A stretch of DNA of 64,000 nt, from positions 1 to 64,000 of the forward strand of contig CAZWFQ010000014.1 of NCBI GenBank assembly GCA_964633225.1. The letters are read 5' to 3'. How positions within the stretch are numbered: the first letter of the stretch is position 1; the number at the start of each line of letters is the position of its first letter. Shown one piece after another: positions 9,081-16,711 of this stretch. The position numbers were made by a program, and so were the translations under genes. Source of the DNA: JAKQIM01 sp964633225 (GTDB lineage Bacteria; Chloroflexota; Anaerolineae; Anaerolineales; UBA4823). The notes under the pieces are model-generated. The model had not been told where the DNA came from. It did not search any database and was given only the letters and a program-made list of their open reading frames with translations.

Positions 9081-10670
9081 TCATCCTATTAGCTTGCCAG
9101 GGTTCATAAGGCCATGAGGGTCAAATTGCTTGCACAGGCTGTGGAGCGCGGCCATACCCAGCTCGCCTTTTTCGGCCGGCAGGTAAGGGCGGTGATCCAA
9201 ACCAACCCCATGTTGGTGGCTGATGGTGCCCCCTTGGGTAACAATGGCCTGGCTGGCAGCGCTTTTCATGGCCTGCCAGCGGCGCAAAGTCTCTTGCGGG
9301 TCAGAGGCCAGGCGGAAGAGGTAAGTGGTGTAAATGCTGGAGCCCTGGGGGTAAAGGTGCGAGAGGTGGGTGAAAATGTGCACCCTTTCGCCGGTGCCGT
9401 CCAAAGCGGTTTGCAGGCCAGTTTCAATGGCTTGTAAAGTAGCGGAAACTTTGCTCCACGTGGTGGCGGTTTCCAGTGTGTCGATGGCGTAGCCTTGTTC
9501 CCACAGCGTGTTGCGCAAGTAAGGGGTGCGGAAGCGGTTCTTGTGCCACTGCTTGCCAAAGGTGCGCCCAACGTGAACGCCGCCGTGGCTGTTGCTGGTG
9601 GCGATTGCTTCGTCACGCGCTGCGCGCACGATGGCGTTTTGGCCGGTGAAACCGATCAACAGCATACTTTTTTCGTTTCCCATGCCGCGCATGCTGAGCA
9701 GCTTTTCAAGCGCGCCGATCAGGTTTTCGTGCCCGGCCAAAGCCAGGGTGGTGATTGTCTCGCGGGCAGTGCTCAGGCGCAGCATGGAGAGAGGCAGATT
9801 GGCAGCCAAGATCTGGCGGGCGGCTGCCATGCCATGCTCGAAATCGGGGAAGAAAATGGCGTGGAAATCCTCGCGCTGGGGCAGGGGGCTGGTGCGCACG
9901 CTGGCTTCGGTGATGATGCCCAGGCGACCTTCGGAGCCGAGCACCATCTCGCGTAGATCTGGGCCAGCAGCCGAGGCAGGGAAGGGTGGCATCTCCAGCG
10001 TGCCAAGCGGGGTTTCCATCTGCCCTCCGGCAAAAAGTTTCTCAATGCGTCCATAGCGTAGGGATTGCTGCCCGCTGGAGCGGGTTGCAATCCAACCGCC
10101 GAGGGTGGCATATTCAAAAGATTGCGGGTAGTGCCCCAGTGTCAGGCCGTGGGCGCGCAGCTGCGCCTCCAGGTCTGGCCCGCTGACTCCCGCTCCAAAG
10201 GTGGCTAACAGGCTGGTGCGGTCCAGGTGCAGCAAGCGGTTCATGCGGCTCATGTCAATCGTCAATACCGGGGCGGCAGCGATTGGTGTGATATGCCCAA
10301 CCACGCTGGTGCCGCCGCCGTAGGGGATGACTGCTGCCCCCACCTGGCTGGCATATTGAAGCAGTTGACGCACTTCTTCGCTGCTGCCCGGGTATGCAAC
10401 CCCATCTGGGAAGGTGTCGATCTGCCCGCTGCGTAAGGCCAGCCAATCGGACAGGCTTTGACCACGAGCATGCTGCAGGCGCACCAGTGGGCTTGTATCC
10501 ACCAGAGGGTGTGGGGGCAGGCGGGTGGGCGGCACATGTTTCAGCACCTGCTCAACACTTGGCTCGGGGAGCGGGGTGCCAGGGCCCACCAAGGCGGTGA
10601 GAAAACGTGCGGCCGATTCGGGCAGGGGATAGATGATGCTATCATCCCCCCATCCATTCCAACGACGCAT
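9081..10670 (-). CDS. FAD-linked oxidase, alkyl-DHAP-synthase-like
   Basis: 529 aa with a PCMH-type FAD-binding domain (FAD_binding_4; IPYGGGTSVVGH at about residue 125, then GGWIATRSSGQQSLRYGRIE) and a C-terminal FAD-linked oxidase domain ending in DPHGLMNPGKL. The ATRSSG block and the SHQHGVG motif near the end resemble alkyldihydroxyacetone-phosphate synthase (AGPS, ether-lipid synthesis, which has an HHH motif there), but members of this superfamily also oxidise lactate, glycolate and other 2-hydroxy acids. Operon position with a GlpD-like enzyme and a polyol kinase favours a C3-phosphate substrate. The ATG at 10670 has GGAGGT five bases upstream; the open frame to 10733 has no ribosome site. 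Confidence 0.85.
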   Translation of the reverse strand: MRRWNGWGDDSIIYPLPESAARFLTALVGPGTPLPEPSVEQVLKHVPPTRLPPHPLVDTSPLVRLQHARGQSLSDWLALRSGQIDTFPDGVAYPGSSEEVRQLLQYASQVGAAVIPYGGGTSVVGHITPIAAAPVLTIDMSRMNRLLHLDRTSLLATFGAGVSGPDLEAQLRAHGLTLGHYPQSFEYATLGGWIATRSSGQQSLRYGRIEKLFAGGQMETPLGTLEMPPFPASAAGPDLREMVLGSEGRLGIITEASVRTSPLPQREDFHAIFFPDFEHGMAAARQILAANLPLSMLRLSTARETITTLALAGHENLIGALEKLLSMRGMGNEKSMLLIGFTGQNAIVRAARDEAIATSNSHGGVHVGRTFGKQWHKNRFRTPYLRNTLWEQGYAIDTLETATTWSKVSATLQAIETGLQTALDGTGERVHIFTHLSHLYPQGSSIYTTYLFRLASDPQETLRRWQAMKSAASQAIVTQGGTISHQHGVGLDHRPYLPAEKGELGMAALHSLCKQFDPHGLMNPGKLIG

Positions 10671-10717
10671 ATTGAACCTCCAGGAAATGTTAAAAACTAA
10701 GTCGGTTTGCCAGCGCT

Positions 10718-11401
10718 TTACGACTCTAACCACAGGCGGATGCTTTCTTGCATCGCCTGGCGTGTGATTTGTTCAGCGCTGTCTGGATCGCTCTGTTGAG
10801 CGGCTGACTGCAAAGCGGCGTAAAACATTTGCGAAGCGTGGCGGTGTGGGGGGCTGGCAAAATAAACCGCCGCGATCTGTTCGTAGAAGCCAGAAAAACC
10901 GTTCAAGATCAGGGTATAGATTGGATTTGTGCTGGCAACGGTCAGGGTGTGGTGTAAGCGCCAGTCGAAGCTGGCGTATGCGGCTGGCGCGTCGGCCAGT
11001 GCAGGGGCTTCTTCCAGGCATTGTAATACCATGGGTGCCCGATTGATGACTGCCTGGCGCGTATAAGCCGGGGCCATTGCCAGGCGCACCTCTAAGAGAT
11101 TGGTGATGAAATCGGCCGGCACACGACCACTGCGCACCAGCGCACTGAGCACATTGAGCCCGCCCTGGCGCCAGAAATCGTTGACCCGCGTGGGCTTGCC
11201 CTGTTGGATGGTCAACCAGCCATCGCGTTCCAATCGCTGCAGGGTTTCGCGCAGCGTGGGGCGGGTGACGCCCAGTTGTACACTCAACTCGCGTTCGGCG
11301 GGTAAGGTGGCGCCGGGTGGATAACTGCCGTCTAAGATGGCAGAGAGCAGGGCTTGCTCGGCGTATGCAGCGGGACGTTGGGGCGGGGACCAGCGATTCA
11401 T
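10718..11401 (-). CDS. FadR-type GntR-family transcriptional regulator
   Basis: 227 aa. The N-terminal winged helix (residues ~5-75: GATLPAERELSVQLGVTRPTLRETLQRLERDGWLT, here split only for description) is typical GntR. The C-terminal helical ligand domain looks like FadR_C, as in E. coli FadR, which binds acyl-CoA, rather than the commoner metal-binding FCD fold; ligand unknown. It is the first gene of the operon with the AGPS-like oxidase, GlpD-like enzyme and FGGY kinase, and a TGGT-N3-ACCA palindrome lies over its own transcription start, implying autoregulation of the whole operon. The ATG at 11401 is preferred; an in-frame TTG lies one codon upstream. AGGA sits 10 bases before the ATG. 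Confidence 0.87.
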   Translation of the reverse strand: MNRWSPPQRPAAYAEQALLSAILDGSYPPGATLPAERELSVQLGVTRPTLRETLQRLERDGWLTIQQGKPTRVNDFWRQGGLNVLSALVRSGRVPADFITNLLEVRLAMAPAYTRQAVINRAPMVLQCLEEAPALADAPAAYASFDWRLHHTLTVASTNPIYTLILNGFSGFYEQIAAVYFASPPHRHASQMFYAALQSAAQQSDPDSAEQITRQAMQESIRLWLES

Positions 11402-11427
11402 CAAAGCATCATCCTAAGGCTCGGCTT

Positions 11428-11449
11428 ACTGGTAAGTGGTCATACCAGT
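11428..11449. promoter_or_regulatory. FadR-type operator
   Basis: ACTGGTA at 11428-11434 and TACCAGT at 11443-11449 form a perfect inverted repeat. Inside it TGGTCATACCA (11437-11447) matches the TGGT-N3-ACCA operator core of the FadR subfamily. It begins right at the predicted transcription start of the regulator gene, a position that blocks RNA polymerase. Confidence 0.75.
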
Positions 11450-11456
11450 CGAGTGG

Positions 11457-11485
11457 ATTCTAACATGCGTCCAAATACCCGTCAA
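11457..11485 (-). promoter_or_regulatory. Promoter of the fadR-like/AGPS/glpD/kinase operon
   Basis: On the minus strand TTGACG (11485-11480), a 17-bp spacer and TAGAAT (11462-11457). The predicted start near 11450 abuts the operator at 11428-11449. Confidence 0.7.
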
Positions 11486-11555
11486 GAGGGCCTGATTTCA
11501 GCCGCCTGACCCGAGGAAAGATGAAACTTTGCTTTGTATATCGCCCGACCTCTGC

Positions 11556-11561
11556 TATAAT
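11556..11561 (+). promoter_or_regulatory. -10 box of the dihydrouridine synthase gene
   Basis: TGCTATAAT, an extended -10 box. It lies inside the longest open frame (which opens at 11529), supporting the downstream ATG at 11619 as the real start. Confidence 0.55.
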
Positions 11562-11618
11562 CCGGCGTACTTAAACCTGGCACAGCCGGATGGGTTGTAT
11601 GCCAGCGAGGATTTCTGG

Positions 11619-12620
11619 ATGCAGACAGACAGCTCAGTGACTGGTTCGCCGACTTTCTTTGTGGGTTCAATCCCGGTTTACGGAACGGCGGTATTATCGC
11701 CGATGGACGGTTATTCCGACCTGCCGTTCCGTTCAATTTGCCGCGAGCTGGGGTCGGCTATGAGCTACAGCGAATTCATCGGTGCGTTGGGCATCCTGGG
11801 CGGTTACCCTCACCTGGAGGATAAGCTGGCATATTTGCCGCAAGAGCATCCGGTGGTGTACCAGATCTTTGACAACGATCCTGATCGCCTCCTCAAAGCA
11901 GCCTTGCATTTAGCAGCGGGCCAGATCGCACCGGGTTACAAGCCGGATATCATTGATGTCAACCTGGGATGTTCGGATCGCAGTGTGTCGAACCGTGGGG
12001 CAGGGGCCGGATTATTGCGGACACCCCATTTGATCGCCGAGATCTTCCAGAAATTGACCCATCACCTGCACCTGCCCGTGACCGCCAAAATACGCTTGGG
12101 CTGGGACCATGCCAGCCGCAATTATCTTGAAGTGGCCCGCATACTCGAGGATAATGGTGCGGCTTTGATTGCCGTGCATGGACGCACCCGGTCCCAGGGC
12201 TATACGGGAAAGGCAGATTGGGATGCCATCGCCGAGGTGGTAGAGGCTGTCTCGATACCGGTTTTGGGTAATGGCGATGTGCGCACGGTTGCCGATATGG
12301 ATCGTTTGAAGGCCCATACGGGCTGTGCAGGGGTGATGATCGGGAGGTCAGCCGTAAGCAACCCCTGGATCTTTGCCCGCCTGGATCGCGGGCAAGTTGC
12401 CCTGGAGCAGGTGCGCAGCACACTGTATGCCCACTTGCAGCGCAACCTGGATTTCTTTGGTCCTCATCTGGGTTTGCTGCGCTTCCGCAAGAATGCTGAT
12501 ACGTACTTAAGGCCCTACAGCCTTTTCTCTGAGCTGCGGCGCAGCCTGTTGACCACGACGGACCTGGACGAATTTAAGGCTTTGGTAGAAAAAGTACTCT
12601 CCAGTACTTTGCTTGCATGA
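11619..12620 (+). CDS. tRNA-dihydrouridine synthase
   Basis: 333-aa flavoenzyme that reduces uridines to dihydrouridine in tRNA with FMN and NADPH. Dus signatures are clear: SPMDGYSDLPFR near the start, the catalytic Cys in VNLGCSDRSVSNRGAGAGLL, VTAKIRLGWD, the FMN-phosphate site IAVHGRTRSQGYTG, and GVMIGRSAVSNPWIF. The usual GCP at the active site is GCS here, but the Cys is kept. The start is set at 11619, where GAGG lies 8 bases upstream and a -10 box lies inside the longer frame. Convergent with lmbE, with only 12 bases between stops. Which uridine it modifies (DusA, B or C class) cannot be told; it looks DusB-like. Confidence 0.92.
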   Translation: MQTDSSVTGSPTFFVGSIPVYGTAVLSPMDGYSDLPFRSICRELGSAMSYSEFIGALGILGGYPHLEDKLAYLPQEHPVVYQIFDNDPDRLLKAALHLAAGQIAPGYKPDIIDVNLGCSDRSVSNRGAGAGLLRTPHLIAEIFQKLTHHLHLPVTAKIRLGWDHASRNYLEVARILEDNGAALIAVHGRTRSQGYTGKADWDAIAEVVEAVSIPVLGNGDVRTVADMDRLKAHTGCAGVMIGRSAVSNPWIFARLDRGQVALEQVRSTLYAHLQRNLDFFGPHLGLLRFRKNADTYLRPYSLFSELRRSLLTTTDLDEFKALVEKVLSSTLLA

Positions 12621-12632
12621 TCTTCCCTGGCG

Positions 12633-13502
12633 TTACTTGACCCCCGCAAACAAATCATCCTCGCGCAAGCCTGGTTCGGCCGCAGGATAGGCGCGCATAT
12701 AGTACTCGTCCTGCGCCATCCATTTGCGCACCGTCCCCAGCAGGCTGAAGCGCTCAGGGGTTAGCCCGCCAAGCTGGCTGGCATGGCAAGCGCTGGCGCT
12801 GTTTTTCTTAGCCCGCACCTGGTTGCAGCGAATGCGGGCGTGGATGGGGAAATTGCCCTCTGCTACAATTGAGGCCATATCGATATCTTTGTTCCGGCCC
12901 AGGCGGCGTGGATCCATTCCCAGCAGAGGAGCCACGTGGGTCAAAAAACGCAGGTAACCTTTGCCTACCGTATAATAGTAAAGCTTTTGTACCTGGTGTG
13001 GCGGCAGGTTGCCGGCAAAGGCTGGGTCGGCTGCCAGGTGAAAAGCCTGCACGGCAGCTTGGTGGATAGCAATATGGTCAGGGTGTTTGTAGCCGCCGAT
13101 TGGGTCAAACGTAATGATGACCTGCGGGCGGAATTGGCGAATGTAAGGCACAAGCCGGGCAGCAACGTTTTCGACCGGTTGAGCAGCCAGGGCATTGGGG
13201 TGCTGATTATCTGGCGAGCCAGCCATGCCCGAATCACGGTAATTTAAGAGCTGCACGCTTGCCAACCCAAGCACATTGGCTGCGCAGCGCAGCTCGGCCT
13301 CACGCCGCTCGGCGATCGATCGGTAACCATCCAGGCAGTCGGCGTCCATCTCTCCAGCCTCACCGCGCGTGGCACAGATCAAGTGCACCTGTGCGCCGCG
13401 TTGAGCATATAAGGCCAGGGTGCCTCCGGTGCCAAAGGTTTCGTCGTCAGGGTGGGCCAGGATGGCCATCAGGGTATGGGTTGGGTCAGAAGCTGGGTTC
13501 AT
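12633..13502 (-). CDS. LmbE/PIG-L family zinc deacetylase
   Basis: 289 aa. The zinc-site motif AHPDDE is at residues 16-21 and the second ligand motif PDHIAIHQA is in the middle, as in N-acetylglucosaminyl deacetylases of the LmbE/PIG-L fold. This family includes MshB and Mca (mycothiol) and BshB (bacillithiol), which expose an amine that is later joined to cysteine. It is the last gene of a four-gene cysteine operon (cysK-cysE-moeZ-like-lmbE), with its ATG four bases after the upstream stop, so coupling to low-molecular-weight thiol metabolism is a reasonable inference. Other LmbE members deacetylate unrelated sugars, so the substrate remains open. Confidence 0.88.
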   Translation of the reverse strand: MNPASDPTHTLMAILAHPDDETFGTGGTLALYAQRGAQVHLICATRGEAGEMDADCLDGYRSIAERREAELRCAANVLGLASVQLLNYRDSGMAGSPDNQHPNALAAQPVENVAARLVPYIRQFRPQVIITFDPIGGYKHPDHIAIHQAAVQAFHLAADPAFAGNLPPHQVQKLYYYTVGKGYLRFLTHVAPLLGMDPRRLGRNKDIDMASIVAEGNFPIHARIRCNQVRAKKNSASACHASQLGGLTPERFSLLGTVRKWMAQDEYYMRAYPAAEPGLREDDLFAGVK

Positions 13503-13506
13503 AGAA

Positions 13507-14661
13507 TCAATAAATGGGCAGGCTGGGGTCTACTTCTTGAGCCCAGGCGTTGATGCCGCCTTTCAGGTTTTTGAGTTTGTGAAATCCGGCCCTGGCCATA
13601 AGCTCCAGGGCGCGCCGAGAACGAAAGCCGGCCTTGCAGAATAGGACAATTTCTTGGTTGGGATCTAGTTCTGAGAGGCGAGCCGCCAACTGCCCCAGGG
13701 GAATGACCTGGGCCCCGGCTAAGCTGGAGATAGCCAGTTCGTGCGGCTCGCGTACGTCCACCAGGCAGAGCGCCTCTCCGCGCCCCAGGCGTTCGGCCAG
13801 CTCGCTGGCTGTGATATCCCATCCCTGCCCGGCTGAGCCTGTTTCAAGATCGTGACCTGGCATGCCGCAAAAAGCTTCATAATCAATCAGCTCGCTCACA
13901 CTAGGGTCTGGCCCGCAAACTTTGCAGCCTGGGTTCTTGCGCAGCTTGATGAATTCAAAAGACATCTCAAGGGCATTGTAGAGCAGCAGTTTGCCCACCA
14001 ACGGTTCGCCGATGCCCAACAAGAGCTTGATGGCCTCGGTGGCTTGCAGGGTTCCGATGGTGCCAGGCAGCACGCCCAGCACGCCGCCATCTTCGCAAGC
14101 AGGCACCAGGCCTGGCGGGGGCGGAGCCGGAAAAAGACAGCGGTAACACGGCCCGCGGCGGGCGTCAAACACACTGACCTGGCCATCAAAGCGGTAGATA
14201 GAGCCATACACATTCGGCTTGCCTGTCAGCACGCACAGGTCATTGGTCAGGTAGCGGGTGGGGAAGTTATCGCTGGCATCCAGGATCAGGTCGTAATCTG
14301 CGGCGATCTGGCGGGCATTGGCCGAAGTGAGCGGCGCATTGTAAGCATCCACCTGGATGCCAGGGTTCAGATCCAGCATGCGGCTGCGGGCTGATTCGAC
14401 CTTGAACTGGTGCAGTGTGGATGTGCCGTGGATGACCTGGCGCTGCAGGTTAGAAGTGTCCACCCGGTCGTGATCTACCAGGCCAATGTGCCCAATGCCG
14501 GCTGCCGCCAGGTACAGGGCTGCCGGCGATCCCAGCCCGCCCACACCCACCACCAAAACCGAGGCGCGTTTTAACTTACTCTGGCCTTCTAAACCTACCT
14601 CAGGGATGAGCAGGTGGCGTGAGTAGCGCAAAATTTCTTCGTGAGAAAGGCTGTCCGTCAT
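13507..14661 (-). CDS. MoeZ-like E1 adenylyltransferase/rhodanese fusion
   Basis: 384 aa. The N-terminal ~250 residues are a ThiF/MoeB E1-like enzyme: nucleotide loop VVGVGGLGSPAALYLAAAG, the RQ motif NLQRQVIH, and a zinc site of two Cys pairs (CYRC and CKVC). The C-terminal ~100 residues are a rhodanese domain with the catalytic Cys in LFCKAGFRS. Such fusions adenylate the C-terminal Gly-Gly of a ubiquitin-like sulfur carrier (MoaD, ThiS or CysO) and load it with sulfur. In an operon with cysK and cysE this resembles the mycobacterial MoeZ-CysO-CysM route to cysteine; no carrier gene is present in this operon. Start ATG at 14661, 12 bases after cysE ends. Confidence 0.9.
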   Translation of the reverse strand: MTDSLSHEEILRYSRHLLIPEVGLEGQSKLKRASVLVVGVGGLGSPAALYLAAAGIGHIGLVDHDRVDTSNLQRQVIHGTSTLHQFKVESARSRMLDLNPGIQVDAYNAPLTSANARQIAADYDLILDASDNFPTRYLTNDLCVLTGKPNVYGSIYRFDGQVSVFDARRGPCYRCLFPAPPPPGLVPACEDGGVLGVLPGTIGTLQATEAIKLLLGIGEPLVGKLLLYNALEMSFEFIKLRKNPGCKVCGPDPSVSELIDYEAFCGMPGHDLETGSAGQGWDITASELAERLGRGEALCLVDVREPHELAISSLAGAQVIPLGQLAARLSELDPNQEIVLFCKAGFRSRRALELMARAGFHKLKNLKGGINAWAQEVDPSLPIY

Positions 14662-14673
14662 ACAGTAGCTGTA

Positions 14674-15453
14674 TTATATCGAAAAATCCTCCCCACGCCA
14701 GGCACCAGACTCTGGCGCATGTACATGGATATGATCTGCATGCGGGGCGGGGGTGGTTTCGTGTCCGTCCAGGCGGCTTTCAAGGTCTTCAACGCGCTGC
14801 AAGAGCGAAGGCAGCGTGACCCCCACCAGGTCTGGCAGGGCGGTGTGATTGAGGTCGGGGGCATCGGATGAGCGGTGGGGCTTGCTGCGAGATACGATCT
14901 GCCCCGGTACGCCCACCACCACCGAGTTGGGCGGTACCGGCTTAACCACCACGGCATTGGCCCCAATGCGGCTGTCTGCGCCGATGGTGATGGCCCCCAA
15001 CACCTTGGCCCCTGCGCCAATTACCACCCGGTCGCCGATGGTTGGATGGCGTTTTCCTTTTTCCAGGCTGGTTCCGCCCAGGGTCACGCCGTGGTAAAGT
15101 GTGACCTGGCTGCCGATTTCGGCGGTTTCGCCGATCACCACCCCCATGCCATGGTCGATGAAGAAGCCTTCTTTCACGGTAGCGCCGGGATGGATTTCAA
15201 TGCCGGTCAGGCTGCGCACCAGTTGCGATACCATGCGCCCCCAGAGTTTGAGGCGGTGCGTCCAAAGCCAATGTGCCAGGCGGTGCCCCCACACGGCATG
15301 CAGGCCGGGGTAGTTCAGCAGCACTTCGAGCGTGCTGCGCGCTGCCGGGTCACGCTCAAAGATGGCCCGGATATCCTGTCGGAGGGTCTGCAAAAGACCC
15401 GTTTTGCCGCCCGCAGGGGGAGTGGCGAGCGAAGGCAGTGTCTTGGCTTCCAT
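14674..15453 (-). CDS. cysE: Serine O-acetyltransferase
   Basis: 259 aa. Transfers acetyl from acetyl-CoA to serine, the first step of cysteine synthesis. The N-terminal helical part (RQDIRAIFERDPAARS) and the left-handed beta-helix with hexapeptide repeats (IEIHPGATVKEGFFIDHGMG, GETAEIGSQVTLYHGVTLGG) are diagnostic, with the catalytic His in DHGMG and YHGVTLGG. The C-terminal tail (~60 residues, ending GAWRGEDFSI) ends in Ile, the residue that docks into O-acetylserine sulfhydrylase in the cysteine synthase complex. The gene starts four bases after cysK stops, fitting complex formation. Confidence 0.95.
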   Translation of the reverse strand: MEAKTLPSLATPPAGGKTGLLQTLRQDIRAIFERDPAARSTLEVLLNYPGLHAVWGHRLAHWLWTHRLKLWGRMVSQLVRSLTGIEIHPGATVKEGFFIDHGMGVVIGETAEIGSQVTLYHGVTLGGTSLEKGKRHPTIGDRVVIGAGAKVLGAITIGADSRIGANAVVVKPVPPNSVVVGVPGQIVSRSKPHRSSDAPDLNHTALPDLVGVTLPSLLQRVEDLESRLDGHETTPAPHADHIHVHAPESGAWRGEDFSI

Positions 15454-15457
15454 AAGG

Positions 15458-16390
15458 TTACTCTCCCAGGTTGGCGTACAAGGCGGTGCTCAAATAGCGT
15501 TCACCAAAGGATGGGATGATGACCACGATCAATTTGGAGGCGTTCTCAGGGCGGGCTGCCACTTGCAGGGCGGCCCAGGTGGCGGCCCCAGACGAGATGC
15601 CTACCAGAAGCCCCTCCTCTTTTGCCATACGCCGGGCAGTTTCGAAGGCGTCTTCGTTTTTTACACGTATGATCTCGTCCATCACCTGTGTGTTGAGTAC
15701 CTCGGGGACGAAACCCGCCCCGATGCCCTGGATCATGTGCGGGCCTTTGGCCTCACCAGAGAGCACAGCCGAGGCATCGGGCTCAACTGCCACCACGCGC
15801 AATGAAGGTTTATGCGCTTTCAGGGCCTCGCCCACGCCGGTTATGGTGCCGCCTGTGCCCACGCCCGCCACCAGGATATCCGCCTGTCCATCGGTGTCGC
15901 GCCAGATTTCTTCAGCGGTAGTCAGGCGGTGAACCTGGGGATTGGCAGGGTTCTTGAACTGCATGGGGATAAAGTAACGCGAGTCTGATGCGGCCAATTC
16001 TTCTGCTTTGCGAATGGCACCGTCCATCCCCTCGCTCCCCGGTGTTAGGATCAACTCTGCCCCGTATGCCCGCAGCAGCATGCGGCGCTCTTTGCTCATC
16101 GATTCGGGCATGGTTAAGACACATTTGTAGCCCTTGGCTGCGCACACCATCGCCAGGGCAATGCCGGTATTCCCACTGGTTGGTTCGACGATGATGGTAT
16201 CTGGCCCGATTTGCCCGGCCTGTTCAGCCGCCGCGATCATGGCGGCGCCAATGCGATCTTTGACCGAATGGGCCGGGTTGAAGAATTCTAGCTTGGCAAC
16301 TACTTGCGCCGGCAGCCCATCTGCCAGGCGTTGGATGCGTACCAGGGGGGTATTCCCGATCAGATCTGTGATATTGTTTGCGATTTTCAT
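15458..16390 (-). CDS. cysK: Cysteine synthase A (O-acetylserine sulfhydrylase)
   Basis: 310-aa PLP enzyme making cysteine from O-acetylserine and sulfide. PLP Lys in FFNPAHSVKDRIG (about residue 43), substrate loop EPTSGNTGIALA, and phosphate loop VGTGGTITGVGEAL are all intact. Start ATG at 16390 follows AAAGGAAAA; the frame open to 16501 runs through the structured leader and is not coding. First gene of the cysK-cysE-moeZ-like-lmbE operon, driven by a strong promoter at 16641-16668 and a ~240-base leader with a Cys-codon leader peptide, suggesting control by cysteine supply. Confidence 0.96.
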   Translation of the reverse strand: MKIANNITDLIGNTPLVRIQRLADGLPAQVVAKLEFFNPAHSVKDRIGAAMIAAAEQAGQIGPDTIIVEPTSGNTGIALAMVCAAKGYKCVLTMPESMSKERRMLLRAYGAELILTPGSEGMDGAIRKAEELAASDSRYFIPMQFKNPANPQVHRLTTAEEIWRDTDGQADILVAGVGTGGTITGVGEALKAHKPSLRVVAVEPDASAVLSGEAKGPHMIQGIGAGFVPEVLNTQVMDEIIRVKNEDAFETARRMAKEEGLLVGISSGAATWAALQVAARPENASKLIVVIIPSFGERYLSTALYANLGE

Positions 16391-16418
16391 CGTATTTTCC
16401 TTTGATTCATAATAAAAC

Positions 16419-16526
16419 GACCAACAGGCACCAAAAAAGGTGGCGCAAGCCGTGGCGAAACATGCTCGCCAACCCATCCGCATTGTCATGCGGGGCTGCA
16501 ACCACCTTCTTGTCTGGCTGTTGGTC
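16419..16526 (-). promoter_or_regulatory. Structured cysK leader (nested hairpins ending in a T-run)
   Basis: On the transcript GACCAACAG (16526-16518) pairs with CTGTTGGTC (16427-16419), followed by GTTTTATT. Nested inside, AAGGTGG (16508-16502) pairs with CCACCTT (16443-16437), which runs into six T. Between these arms lie two small perfect hairpins (CCGCAT-gaca-ATGCGG and TGGCGA-N7-TCGCCA). Just upstream is CCGG-GAAA-CCGG (16540-16529). This looks like an attenuator or terminator; it does not match SAM, T-box or cobalamin riboswitches that I know. Confidence 0.6.
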
Positions 16527-16556
16527 GTCCGGTTTCCCGGTCTGATCTAAGGCAAG

Positions 16557-16579
16557 GAGGCGGCTACGAACCCCGCCTC
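16557..16579 (-). promoter_or_regulatory. Leader hairpin overlapping the end of the Cys leader peptide
   Basis: GAGGCGG pairs perfectly with CCGCCTC around a 9-base loop. The left arm begins two bases after the second Cys codon of the leader peptide, so a ribosome paused there would cover or free it. Confidence 0.55.
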
Positions 16580-16599
16580 AGACACGTGCAAGTTAACAT
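16564..16599 (-). CDS. Putative cysteine-rich leader peptide (11 aa) of the cysK operon
   Basis: The frame MLTCTCLRRGS starts at an ATG preceded by CGGAG with 7 bases of spacing and has two Cys codons at positions 4 and 6. It lies 200 bases upstream of cysK within the predicted transcript. Its 3' part overlaps the GAGGCGG/CCGCCTC hairpin. The arrangement is that of a ribosome-mediated attenuator sensing charged tRNA-Cys. Supported only by sequence layout. Confidence 0.5.
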   Translation of the reverse strand: MLTCTCLRRGS

Positions 16600-16640
16600 A
16601 GAGATACTCCGCTCAAACATTTACGACAAATTTAGTAGCA

Positions 16641-16668
16641 ATTATATCCAAGATGATCGAATTGTCAA
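16641..16668 (-). promoter_or_regulatory. Promoter of the cysK operon
   Basis: Minus strand TTGACA (16668-16663), a 16-bp spacer and TATAAT (16646-16641), a full match to the sigma70 consensus. It predicts a start near 16634 and a ~240-base untranslated leader. Confidence 0.85.
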
Positions 16669-16711
16669 TAGGGGCGTCGCGGTCTGGTGGCTTGCCGGCA
16701 GCTTCGCCCGA

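Noticed and set aside
16391..16668. SAM, T-box or cobalamin riboswitch upstream of cysK
   Set aside because: I looked for the SAM-I core, T-box sequence and B12 box and saw none; the structure fits a leader-peptide attenuator better.
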